Source: Butyrivibrio sp. (GTDB lineage: Bacteria > Bacillota > Clostridia > Lachnospirales > Lachnospiraceae). From it: a stretch of 46,006 nucleotides of DNA. The notes beneath the pieces were generated by a model. That model worked only from the letters and a program-made list of their open reading frames with translations. It ran no database searches and was not told the DNA's origin. The translations under genes were made by a program, and so were the position numbers. Positions 1 through 8,502 of this stretch are shown piece by piece (positions within the stretch are counted from its first letter, which is position 1; the number at the start of each line of letters is the position of its first letter). The stretch spans positions 1-46,006 of the forward strand of contig NZ_JAGAYD010000192.1 in the NCBI RefSeq assembly GCF_017940685.1. The letters run 5' to 3'.

Positions 1-43
1 TCTCATTGCACACAATGAGACAAAAGAACCGTCCCCGTGTCAC
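1..43 (-). repeat. Unit of the 39-bp GGGGACGGTTCT repeat family, left edge
   Basis: The first 20 bases form a small hairpin (TCTCATTG, loop CACA, CAATGAGA). They run into AGAACCGTCCCCGTGTC, the reverse complement of the family core GACACGGGGACGGTTCT. The unit ends just before the asnB ribosome binding site at 55-60, so it lies in the asnB leader or promoter region. Further units may continue outside the window. Confidence 0.85.
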
Positions 44-67
44 GAAAAATATATGGAGGAAAGAAGT

Positions 68-1651
68 ATGTGCGCAATTCTTACATACACCAGGAAAGAG
101 GCTGATGAAGCGTATTTCAAAGAGCTTCTTGAAAGGACCGCATCAAGAGGCCCTGACATGACAAGGATTATGAAGGTAAAGGGAGGTCTTATGGGCTTTA
201 ATCGCCTCTCCATCATGGGGCTTAATGAAGCGGGGATGCAGCCTTTTACACTGGGAGAGAGCGCGGTAGTCTGTAACGGCGAGCTCTACGGCTTTAAGGC
301 ATTAAGGACTTACCTTAAAAGCCTTGGTTATTCTTTTAAGTCAGACAGCGACTGCGAGATACTTCTTCCTCTTTATGAGAAGCTGGGCAGCAGGATGTTT
401 TCACTGCTTGACGCAGAGTTTGCCCTTGTTCTCTACGATGGGGAAAAAGATAAGTTCATAGCCGCCAGGGATCCGATAGGAATTAGGCCTCTTTACTACG
501 GCTACGACGAGGATGGATACATCCTCTTTGCTTCGGAGCCCAAGAACCTTATAGGTGCATGCAAGATGGTCAAACCTTTCCCGCCGGGACACTACTACGA
601 AGACGGCGAGTTTGTCTGCTACAGGGATTTGACCAGGGTAAAAGAGATAAAGACTGATTCCCTTGAAGTCATCACCAAGAACATCCACGACAAGCTGGTA
701 AGAGGCATAGAAAAGCGACTTGACGCTGACGCGCCGGTAGGATTTCTTTTATCAGGCGGCCTTGATTCATCACTTGTATGCGGCGTAGCAGCAAGGATTT
801 CGGATAAGCCCCTTGAGACCTTTGCAATAGGCATGGACATAGACGCCATCGATCTTAAGTACGCAAGGGAGGTTGCTGAATATATAGGAAGTAACCACCA
901 CGAAGTCATCATCACAAAAGACGACGTTATCGGAGCCTTGGAGCCTGTTATCCACGCTCTTGGAACTTATGACATCACTACCATAAGAGCTTCCATAGGA
1001 ATGTATCTTCTGTGCAAGTGGATCCACGAAAACACAGACATCAAGGTAATCCTTACAGGAGAGATCTCTGACGAGCTCTTTGGTTACAAATATACAGACT
1101 TTGCTCCAAATGCCGAGGCCTTTCAGGAAGAGGCAAAAAAGAGGATCAGAGAGATCCACATGTACGACGTTTTAAGGGCAGACAGATGCATCAGCGTAAA
1201 TTCCTTAGAAGCCCGAGTTCCATTTGGGGACCTTGATTTCGCAAGTTACGTAATGAGCATCGACCCTGAAAAGAAGCTAAACACCTACGGCATAGGAAAA
1301 TTTCTTTTGCGCAAAGCATTTGAAGAAGATAAGGTCATACCCCACAGCATCCTGATGCGTGAAAAGGCAGCATTCTCAGATGCAGTGGGACATTCCCTCC
1401 GGGACGACCTTATGGAATACGCAGACAGCGTCTATACCTACGCTGAGTACGAGATAGCGAGAAAGAAATATGACCACGCAACTCCCTTTACCAAGGAATC
1501 ACTTCTCTATCGTGAGATCTTTGAAAAGTACTACGAGGGCCAGTCAGAGATGGTAGTTGATTTCTGGATGCCAAACAAAAACTGGAAGGGCTGCAATGTA
1601 ACAGATCCGTCAGCGAGAGTTCTATCAAACTACGGAGCAAGTGGAGAGTAG
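68..1651 (+). CDS. asnB: Asparagine synthase (glutamine-hydrolysing)
   Basis: This 527-residue enzyme makes asparagine from aspartate, ATP and glutamine in the cytoplasm. The start is set at 68, not at the in-frame ATG at 53. GGAGGA at 55-60 sits 7 bases upstream of 68, and this start puts Cys at residue 2, where the class II glutamine amidotransferase nucleophile must be after Met removal. The N-terminal glutaminase half (about 1-190) has the family's GELYG segment and the ARDPIGIRPLYYG block. The synthetase half carries the ATP-pyrophosphatase loop LLSGGLDSSL at about residue 230 and the LTGEISDELFGY block. Length is close to E. coli AsnB. It is the first gene of a nitrogen assimilation block and is followed by glnN after 120 bp. 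Confidence 0.95.
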   Translation: MCAILTYTRKEADEAYFKELLERTASRGPDMTRIMKVKGGLMGFNRLSIMGLNEAGMQPFTLGESAVVCNGELYGFKALRTYLKSLGYSFKSDSDCEILLPLYEKLGSRMFSLLDAEFALVLYDGEKDKFIAARDPIGIRPLYYGYDEDGYILFASEPKNLIGACKMVKPFPPGHYYEDGEFVCYRDLTRVKEIKTDSLEVITKNIHDKLVRGIEKRLDADAPVGFLLSGGLDSSLVCGVAARISDKPLETFAIGMDIDAIDLKYAREVAEYIGSNHHEVIITKDDVIGALEPVIHALGTYDITTIRASIGMYLLCKWIHENTDIKVILTGEISDELFGYKYTDFAPNAEAFQEEAKKRIREIHMYDVLRADRCISVNSLEARVPFGDLDFASYVMSIDPEKKLNTYGIGKFLLRKAFEEDKVIPHSILMREKAAFSDAVGHSLRDDLMEYADSVYTYAEYEIARKKYDHATPFTKESLLYREIFEKYYEGQSEMVVDFWMPNKNWKGCNVTDPSARVLSNYGASGE

Positions 1652-1661
1652 AGCTCTTGCC

Positions 1662-1726
1662 GAGGTATTTTCGAGGCTAGTGCGAACCTCTGGGATTCAC
1701 TTGATGAGGTATTTTCGAATCTAGTG
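1662..1726 (+). repeat. Two direct copies of a 21-bp motif between asnB and glnN
   Basis: GAGGTATTTTCGA-NN-CTAGTG occurs at 1662-1682 and again at 1706-1726, 44 bp apart. The first copy can pair GAGG with CCTC downstream. The second lies inside an ATTCAC...GTGAAT inverted pair. It could be a regulatory or processing site for glnN; no known site was recognised. Confidence 0.6.
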
Positions 1727-1771
1727 AATATCCAGTAGCAATGATAAATGTAAATTAAGGAGGAGAACATC

Positions 1772-3754
1772 ATGATCAAAGCAAGCAAACTCACAGAAGA
1801 ATTTGGAAGTCTTGTTTTTAACGACAAAGTAATGAGGGACCGCCTTCCAAAGGACATCTACAAGGCAGTTCACAAAACTATAGAAAAGGGCACACACCTT
1901 GAGCTTGATGTAGCCAACTGCGTGGCAGCAGTTATGAAGGAATGGGCAGTTGAAAACGGCGCAACTCACTTCACACACTGGTTCCAGCCAATGACTGGTC
2001 TCACCGCAGAAAAGCACGACAGCTTCATTTCACCTATGGATGACGGCACAGTTATCATGGAGTTTTCCGGAAAAGAGCTTGTAAAGGGCGAGCCCGACGC
2101 ATCAAGTTTCCCATCTGGAGGCCTTCGTGCAACTTTTGAAGCAAGGGGCTACACAGCCTGGGATCCTTCATCACCAGCATTCATCAAGGATGGTTCACTT
2201 TACATCCCGACAGCTTTCTGCTCCTACGGCGGAGAAGCCCTTGATAAAAAGACACCTCTCCTTCGCTCAATGGAGGCTCTTTCAAATGAAGGCGTTAAGC
2301 TCCTTCACCTTCTTGGCTATGAAGATGTAGGAAGAGTGAACACAACAATCGGTTCAGAGCAGGAGTACTTCCTTATCGACAAGGACGATTACAAGAGAAG
2401 AAAAGATCTTTTGTTCACAGGCCGCACACTTATCGGTGCTCCAGCAACAAAGGGTCAGGAGATGGAAGATCACTACTTCGGCGTTATCAAGCCCAAGGTT
2501 TCAGAATACATGCATGACCTTGACGAAGAGCTGTGGAAACTTGGAATCCCGGCAAAGACCAAGCACAACGAGGTTGCTCCATCACAGCACGAGCTGGCAC
2601 CAGTATTCGAGACAGCAAACATCGCTGTAGACCACAACCAGCTCACAATGGAAGTTATGAAAAAAGTCGCAGACAGACATAACTTTGCTTGCCTCCTTCA
2701 TGAAAAGCCTTTCGAGGGCATCAACGGATCAGGTAAGCACAACAACTGGTCAGTGTGCACAGATACAGGAATCAACCTTCTTGACCCGGGTAAAAAGCCT
2801 GCAGAGAACATTCCTTTCCTGGTATTCCTTACAGCTGTAATTGCAGCAGTTGATGAGTATGCACCAATCCTAAGGCTTTCCGTTGCATCAGCAGGAAACG
2901 ACCACAGACTTGGCGGAAACGAGGCACCTCCGGCTATCATCTCAATCTTTTTAGGTGATGAGCTTGCAGAAGTCCTTAAGGCAATTGAAGAGGGCGCTGA
3001 TTATCAGGGCCAGGGCAAGTCCCAGATGTTCATGGGAGCCACAGTCCTTCCACACTTTACCAAGGACAACACCGACAGAAACAGAACTTCACCATTTGCA
3101 TTTACCGGAAACAAGTTCGAGTTCAGAATGCCTGGTTCATCAGTTTCTGTAGCAAATGCCAACATCGTCCTCAACACAGCAGTTGCTGAGGAAGTTGCCA
3201 AGATCTACGAAAAGCTTTCAGGTGTAAGCGAGGCAGACCTTAAGGACAAGGTAATGGAGGTCCTAAGGGAAACACTTATAGAGCATAAGAGAGTTCTTTT
3301 CAACGGAAACGGATACACAAGCGAGTGGGTAGAAGAAGCCGCAAAGAGAGGCCTTCCAAACCTTAAATCCCTTCCAGATGCAATGCCATACTGGATCGGC
3401 GACAGCTCCGTTGAGCTCTTTACAAAGCACGGCATCTTCACTAAGGAAGAGATCTTCTCAAGATATGAGATCCTGCTTGAAAACTACTCAAAGTCAGTAC
3501 ACATCGAAGCTCTCACAATGCAGGAGATGGTGAGAAAAGACCTTGCAGAAGGCCTTGTAGCTTATGAGAAGGATCTGACAAAAGAGATCATCCAGAAAAA
3601 GAGTGTGCTTGAAGGCGCAGGATGCGTCCTTGAAACAGGCGTACTTAAAGGACTTGAGGAAGCTTCTGAAAAGATGTGCGCAGCCCTTGATAAGCTTGCA
3701 AAAGACACAAAGACTGCTGAAGAAAAGTCAGAGAGCCTTGAGATGGCAGCTTAG
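1772..3754 (+). CDS. glnN: Glutamine synthetase type III, ended by an in-frame amber codon
   Basis: The 660-residue product is a type III glutamine synthetase (ATP-dependent amidation of glutamate, cytoplasmic). Typical GSIII segments are seen: FTHWFQPMTG and EKHDSF near residue 70-85, IGSEQEYFLID near 190, NEVAPSQHELAP near 268, and GSGKHNNWS near 315. GGAGGAG lies 8-9 bases before the ATG. GSIII enzymes are about 700 residues long. Here a TAG at 3752-3754 stops translation after EMAA, but the same frame stays open for 41 more codons to a TAA at 3878-3880. The continuation contains KYLSYPTYGQMLF, which resembles the conserved GSIII C-terminus. The reading is therefore a truncated, read-through or recently mutated gene; full length would be 702 codons. 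Activity without the tail is uncertain. Confidence 0.93.
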   Translation: MIKASKLTEEFGSLVFNDKVMRDRLPKDIYKAVHKTIEKGTHLELDVANCVAAVMKEWAVENGATHFTHWFQPMTGLTAEKHDSFISPMDDGTVIMEFSGKELVKGEPDASSFPSGGLRATFEARGYTAWDPSSPAFIKDGSLYIPTAFCSYGGEALDKKTPLLRSMEALSNEGVKLLHLLGYEDVGRVNTTIGSEQEYFLIDKDDYKRRKDLLFTGRTLIGAPATKGQEMEDHYFGVIKPKVSEYMHDLDEELWKLGIPAKTKHNEVAPSQHELAPVFETANIAVDHNQLTMEVMKKVADRHNFACLLHEKPFEGINGSGKHNNWSVCTDTGINLLDPGKKPAENIPFLVFLTAVIAAVDEYAPILRLSVASAGNDHRLGGNEAPPAIISIFLGDELAEVLKAIEEGADYQGQGKSQMFMGATVLPHFTKDNTDRNRTSPFAFTGNKFEFRMPGSSVSVANANIVLNTAVAEEVAKIYEKLSGVSEADLKDKVMEVLRETLIEHKRVLFNGNGYTSEWVEEAAKRGLPNLKSLPDAMPYWIGDSSVELFTKHGIFTKEEIFSRYEILLENYSKSVHIEALTMQEMVRKDLAEGLVAYEKDLTKEIIQKKSVLEGAGCVLETGVLKGLEEASEKMCAALDKLAKDTKTAEEKSESLEMAA

Positions 3755-3880
3755 TATGAAAAGACAGTCCTTGCAGATATGGATGAGCTCAGAAAATATG
3801 CTGATACAGCTGAAGCCCTTATCCCTGACAAGTACTTAAGTTACCCCACATACGGACAGATGCTTTTCTCATTAAGATAA
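3755..3880 (+). other. In-frame continuation of glnN beyond the amber codon
   Basis: The 41 codons directly after the TAG keep the glnN frame. They read as a charged helix (YEKTVLADMDELRKYADTAE) followed by LIPDKYLSYPTYGQMLF, and end at TAA 3878-3880. The end of this stretch matches the GSIII family C-terminal signature in type and position. It is therefore coding by descent, whether or not it is still translated. Confidence 0.85.
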
Positions 3881-3892
3881 AGAAAATTTTCG

Positions 3893-3921
3893 CCCCGCCG
3901 CAGGGAATTTATGCGGCGGGG
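3893..3921 (+). promoter_or_regulatory. GC-rich hairpin between glnN and gltB
   Basis: CCCCGCCGC (3893-3901) pairs perfectly with GCGGCGGGG (3913-3921) around an 11-base loop. No T-run follows, so it is more likely a partial attenuator or mRNA-stabilising or processing stem than a full terminator. It starts 13 bases after the ancestral glnN TAA and ends 24 bases before gltB. Confidence 0.6.
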
Positions 3922-3945
3922 GATTTGACGTAAGGTAGGATTAAA

Positions 3946-6900
3946 ATGGAAACTTGGATGAACGAAAGAGACGCCTGCGGAATAGGCGCAGTTATAAATA
4001 TAGACGGAAAGCCTGACAACAAGGTCCTGGACGATGCCCTTTCCATAGTTGAAAAGCTTGAGCACAGAGCTGGTAAAGACGCAACAGGAAAGGTTGGCGA
4101 CGGCGTTGGTATCCTTGTGCAGATTTCACATGACTTTTTTAAGAAGGCCGCAAAGGCAGCAGATATCGCTATTGGAGGCAAAGGAGACTACGGCGTTGGT
4201 ATGTTCTTTTTGCCCCAGGATCCAATGAAGCGCATGTTTGCAAAGCGCATGCTGGAAGTCATTGCTGAAAAGGAAGGACTTACTGTCCTTGGATGGCGCG
4301 ATGTCCCTACACACCCCGAGATCCTTGGAGAGGTGGCAGTAGCCTGCATGCCCTATATTTCACAGTGTTTTGTGAAAAGACCTGAAGGCACCCCAAAGGG
4401 GATCGACTTTGACAGAAAGCTCTACTCTCTAAGGCGTGAGTATGAGAAGTCTTCTGACGATACTTATATCTGCTCATTTTCATCAAGGACCATTGTTTAT
4501 AAGGGAATGTTCCTTGTAGGACAGCTGCGTCTCTTTTACCAGGACCTTCTTGACCCTGAGTACAGGACTGCAATTGCCATGGTTCATTCAAGGTTTTCTA
4601 CCAATACTACTCCCTCATGGCAGAGAGCTCATCCATACAGGATGATCGCCCACAACGGCGAGATCAACACCATAAGGGGTAACAGCGACAGGATGCTGGC
4701 TCGTGAGGAGACCATGTCTTCAGATGTGTTTGGGGATGACCTTTCAAAGGTGTACCCGGTCATCGCATCTTCTGGTTCTGACTCTGCAATGCTGGATAAC
4801 ACCCTGGAGTTTCTCTACATGAATGGCATGGACCTTCCTCTTGCCATGATGCTCACTATCCCTGAGCCCTGGAAGCACAACGACTTTATGGCTCAGGACA
4901 AAAAAGATTTCTACCACTACTACGCTACCATGATGGAGCCATGGGACGGGCCGGCTGCAGTTCTTTTCACCGATGGAGAGGTGTTTGGAGCAACTCTTGA
5001 CCGCAATGGCCTAAGACCATCAAGATATTACGTCACCAAGGATGGAAGGCTCATTCTGTCTTCCGAAGTTGGTGTTTTGGATATTCCAGAGGAGATTATT
5101 GAAAAGAAATCCAGGCTCTCTCCAGGTCACATGCTCCTTGTGGATACCAGGCAGGGCCGCATAATCTCAGACAAAGAGTGCAAGGACGGCTATGCGAAAA
5201 AGAGCCCCTACGGAGAGTGGCTTGACAGGTACCTTCTGCACCTTTCAGAGCTTAAGATCCCTAATAAGAAGATCGAGGTCCACAGTCAGGAGATGAGGGA
5301 CAAGCTCTACAAGGTCTTTGGCTATTCCTACGAGGACGTCAAGGATCAGATCATGCCCATGGCCACAGCAGGCATAGAGCCCACAGTTTCCATGGGAAGC
5401 GACATTCCGCTGGCTATGCTCTCTGATCACCACCAGATGCTGTTTTGCTACTTTAAGCAGCTCTTTGCTCAGGTTACAAACCCGCCAATCGACTCACTTC
5501 GCGAGAAGGTTGTCACTGACACTACAGTGTACATCGGATCTGACGGTAATTTGTTAAAAGAAAAGAACGACAACTGCAGAGTATTGGAGGTGAATAACCC
5601 TATCCTTACGGGAGTTGACCTTATTAAGATAAAGGCACTGGATCAGCCGGGATTTAAGGTTGAGACCATATCTCTTTTGTACTACAAGAACACATCAGTT
5701 GAAAAAGCTCTTGAGCAGCTGGGCATCTCTGTTGACAGGGCAGCCCAGGAGGGTGCCAACATAATCGTATTGTCCGACAGGGGCGTTGATGAAAACCACA
5801 TGCCGATCCCGTCACTTCTTGCGGTTTCCTCAGTGGAGCAGCATCTGGTGCGGACCAAGAGGCGCACAGCGGTTTCCATCATCCTTGAAAGCGGCGAACC
5901 AAGGGATGTTCACCAGGTGGCAACACTTCTTGGCTTTGGTGCAAGAGCTATAAATCCATACCTTGCCCACGAGTGCATCGCAGAGCTCATTGACATCGGA
6001 ATCCTTGATAAGGACTACCATACTGCAATAGCAGATTACAACAAGGCTCTTCTTGGGGGCGTTGTTAAGATTGCAGCAAAAATGGGCATCTCAACTCTTC
6101 AGTCCTATCAGTCAGCAAGGATATTTGAGGCCATCGGCCTTTCAAAAGAGCTTATAGATAAGTATTTTACTGGAACCACCAGCAGAGTCGGCGGAATCGG
6201 CATTGAAGAGATTGGAGAGGACGTTGAAAAGCGCCACAACAGTGCTTTTGATCCTCTTGGACTTCACACCGACGAAAGCCTTGACTCCTTTGGATTCCAT
6301 TCCCTTCGAAGCGGCGACAACATGGAAGATCACATGTACAGCCCAAAGACCATTGTGACTTTGCAAAGGGCCGTAAGGGAAGGAAATTACGATCTCTTCA
6401 GGCAGTACACAGATATGGTGGACGACGAGGACAGGCCACATACGCTTAGAGCTCTTTTGTCCCTGGTACCAGGCGGAAAGCCGGTTCCTATTGAAGAAGT
6501 TGAAAGCGAAGAGGAAATCGTAAAGAGGTTCCAGACCGGAGCCATGAGCTATGGATCTCTTTCCAAGGAAGCCCACGAGACACTGGCCATCGCCATGAAC
6601 AGACTGGGCGGAAAGAGCAACACCGGCGAAGGAGGAGAACTTCCTGAGAGGTTTGGAACTATAGCAAACAGCGCGGTTAAGCAGGTTGCATCGGGACGTT
6701 TTGGCGTATCCAGCAGCTACCTCTTAAGTGCAAAAGAGATCCAGATAAAGATGGCACAGGGCGCCAAGCCTGGAGAGGGCGGACATCTGCCGGGCAAAAA
6801 AGTATACCCGTGGGTTGCAAAGACAAGATTTTCAACACCAGGTGTTGCCCTGATATCACCACCACCTCACCACGACATCTATTCTATCGAGGATCTGGCA

Positions 6901-8502
6901 CAGCTTATTTACGATCTTAAAAATGCCAACGACAAGGCCAGGATATCAGTCAAGCTGGTTTCTGAAGCGGGTGTTGGAACTATTGCTTCCGGCGTTGCCA
7001 AGGCAGGAGCCCAGGTTATCCTGATATCTGGCTACGACGGTGGAACAGGTGCAGCACCTTCATCTTCCGTTCACCACGCAGGACTTCCTTGGGAGCTTGG
7101 GGTAAGTGAAGCCCACCAGTCCCTTTTGGACAGCGGCCTTAGAAGCCACGTAGTCCTTGAAACTGACGGTAAGCTCATGACAGGTAGAGACGTTGCCATT
7201 GCGGCACTTCTTGGAGCTGAGGAATTTGGCTTTGCCACAGCGCCACTTGTATGCATGGGCTGCATGATGATGAGAGTCTGCAACAAGGATACATGTCCTG
7301 TTGGAATTGCAACTCAGAATGAGGAGCTCAGAAAGCGCTTTAAAGGAAAGCCTGAGCATGTCATGAACTTCATGCTCTTTATTGCAAGGCAGCTAAGGGA
7401 GATCATGGCGGGACTTGGATTTAGGACAGTTGCAGAGATGGTTGGAAGGACCGACTGCCTTAAGATGAGAAGCTATACGGGTACTTCAAGGCAGGCAAGG
7501 AAAAATGCTGCGGACCTTTCAAGGATCCTTGATCAGAAATATGCAGGGTGCGAAAAGAGCTCTTTTGACCAGGCAGATGCCTTTGACTTTGGCCTTGAAA
7601 AGACCTTGGATAGCAGGGTGCTGATACCTGCGTATGAGAAGAATAAAAAGAATTTGAAGAGCGGAGCCGGCAGCAGGGGCGCGGCAGCTAGAGCGGCCGG
7701 CGAAAGTGCGGACGTTTTGGTTGACATTTCAAGTACCGACAGAAGCTTTGGAACGCTCCTTGGCAGCAGGGTAACTGCGGACTTTGGAGACAGTCTTCCT
7801 GAAGACAGCTTTGTGGTTGAAGCCCATGGCGGCGGAGGCCAGTCCTTTGGTGCATTCCTTCCAAAAGGAGTTACCTTAAGGCTTTACGGTGATGCCAACG
7901 ACGGCTTTGGCAAGGGCTTGTCAGGAGGAAAGGTTGTGGTAAGGCCTTCTGAGAAAGCGACCTACAAGGCCCATGAAAATATAATCATCGGAAACGTTGC
8001 TCTCTACGGTGCAACTGCAGGAAAAGCCTATATCTGCGGCGCTGCAGGTGAGAGATTCTGCGTGCGAAATTCCGGAGCGGTGGCTGTTGCTGAAGGCTGC
8101 GGCGATCACGGCCTTGAGTACATGACCGGTGGCCGCGCTGTGATCCTTGGCATGACAGGCAAAAACTTTGCGGCTGGCATGAGCGGCGGAATCGCCTATG
8201 TTCTGGACAGGGAGCACACTCTTTATCTGAGGATGAACAAGGACATGGCGTCCCTCTATGAAGTTACGGAAAAGTACGATATTGCGGAGCTTCGCTCGAT
8301 ACTTGAGGATTATGTGGCTGAGACAGATTCTGAGTTTGCAAAAGAAATTTTGGAAAGCTTTGAAGAGAATCTGCCTGACTTTAAGAAGATCGTGCCAAAC
8401 GATTATCAGAAGATGATAACAGCCATAGGCAGGTACGAGGAGCAGGGAATCGATCACGAGCACGCAGTGCTTGAGGCGTTTAAGGAGATTAGTCATGGGT
8501 AA
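3946..8502 (+). CDS. gltB: Glutamate synthase large subunit
   Basis: The 1518-residue large subunit of NADPH-type glutamate synthase makes glutamate from 2-oxoglutarate and glutamine amide nitrogen. The order is a class II amidotransferase domain (nucleophile Cys12 in ERDACGIG, after a short propeptide), central domain, FMN-binding synthase domain (GAMSYGSLSKEAHETLA, then GGELPERFG) and C-terminal GXGXG beta-helix (GGGGQSFGAF onward). A cysteine set C1106-x5-C1112-x4-C1117 fits the 3Fe-4S cluster. AGGTAGGA precedes the ATG. Length is typical. The last 8 bases overlap gltD, which implies translational coupling. With glnN upstream the pair forms the GS-GOGAT cycle. Confidence 0.97.
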   Translation: METWMNERDACGIGAVINIDGKPDNKVLDDALSIVEKLEHRAGKDATGKVGDGVGILVQISHDFFKKAAKAADIAIGGKGDYGVGMFFLPQDPMKRMFAKRMLEVIAEKEGLTVLGWRDVPTHPEILGEVAVACMPYISQCFVKRPEGTPKGIDFDRKLYSLRREYEKSSDDTYICSFSSRTIVYKGMFLVGQLRLFYQDLLDPEYRTAIAMVHSRFSTNTTPSWQRAHPYRMIAHNGEINTIRGNSDRMLAREETMSSDVFGDDLSKVYPVIASSGSDSAMLDNTLEFLYMNGMDLPLAMMLTIPEPWKHNDFMAQDKKDFYHYYATMMEPWDGPAAVLFTDGEVFGATLDRNGLRPSRYYVTKDGRLILSSEVGVLDIPEEIIEKKSRLSPGHMLLVDTRQGRIISDKECKDGYAKKSPYGEWLDRYLLHLSELKIPNKKIEVHSQEMRDKLYKVFGYSYEDVKDQIMPMATAGIEPTVSMGSDIPLAMLSDHHQMLFCYFKQLFAQVTNPPIDSLREKVVTDTTVYIGSDGNLLKEKNDNCRVLEVNNPILTGVDLIKIKALDQPGFKVETISLLYYKNTSVEKALEQLGISVDRAAQEGANIIVLSDRGVDENHMPIPSLLAVSSVEQHLVRTKRRTAVSIILESGEPRDVHQVATLLGFGARAINPYLAHECIAELIDIGILDKDYHTAIADYNKALLGGVVKIAAKMGISTLQSYQSARIFEAIGLSKELIDKYFTGTTSRVGGIGIEEIGEDVEKRHNSAFDPLGLHTDESLDSFGFHSLRSGDNMEDHMYSPKTIVTLQRAVREGNYDLFRQYTDMVDDEDRPHTLRALLSLVPGGKPVPIEEVESEEEIVKRFQTGAMSYGSLSKEAHETLAIAMNRLGGKSNTGEGGELPERFGTIANSAVKQVASGRFGVSSSYLLSAKEIQIKMAQGAKPGEGGHLPGKKVYPWVAKTRFSTPGVALISPPPHHDIYSIEDLAQLIYDLKNANDKARISVKLVSEAGVGTIASGVAKAGAQVILISGYDGGTGAAPSSSVHHAGLPWELGVSEAHQSLLDSGLRSHVVLETDGKLMTGRDVAIAALLGAEEFGFATAPLVCMGCMMMRVCNKDTCPVGIATQNEELRKRFKGKPEHVMNFMLFIARQLREIMAGLGFRTVAEMVGRTDCLKMRSYTGTSRQARKNAADLSRILDQKYAGCEKSSFDQADAFDFGLEKTLDSRVLIPAYEKNKKNLKSGAGSRGAAARAAGESADVLVDISSTDRSFGTLLGSRVTADFGDSLPEDSFVVEAHGGGGQSFGAFLPKGVTLRLYGDANDGFGKGLSGGKVVVRPSEKATYKAHENIIIGNVALYGATAGKAYICGAAGERFCVRNSGAVAVAEGCGDHGLEYMTGGRAVILGMTGKNFAAGMSGGIAYVLDREHTLYLRMNKDMASLYEVTEKYDIAELRSILEDYVAETDSEFAKEILESFEENLPDFKKIVPNDYQKMITAIGRYEEQGIDHEHAVLEAFKEISHG

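Noticed and set aside
53-67. ATG at 53 as start of asnB
   Set aside because: It overlaps the ribosome binding site and would bury the catalytic Cys that must become N-terminal.
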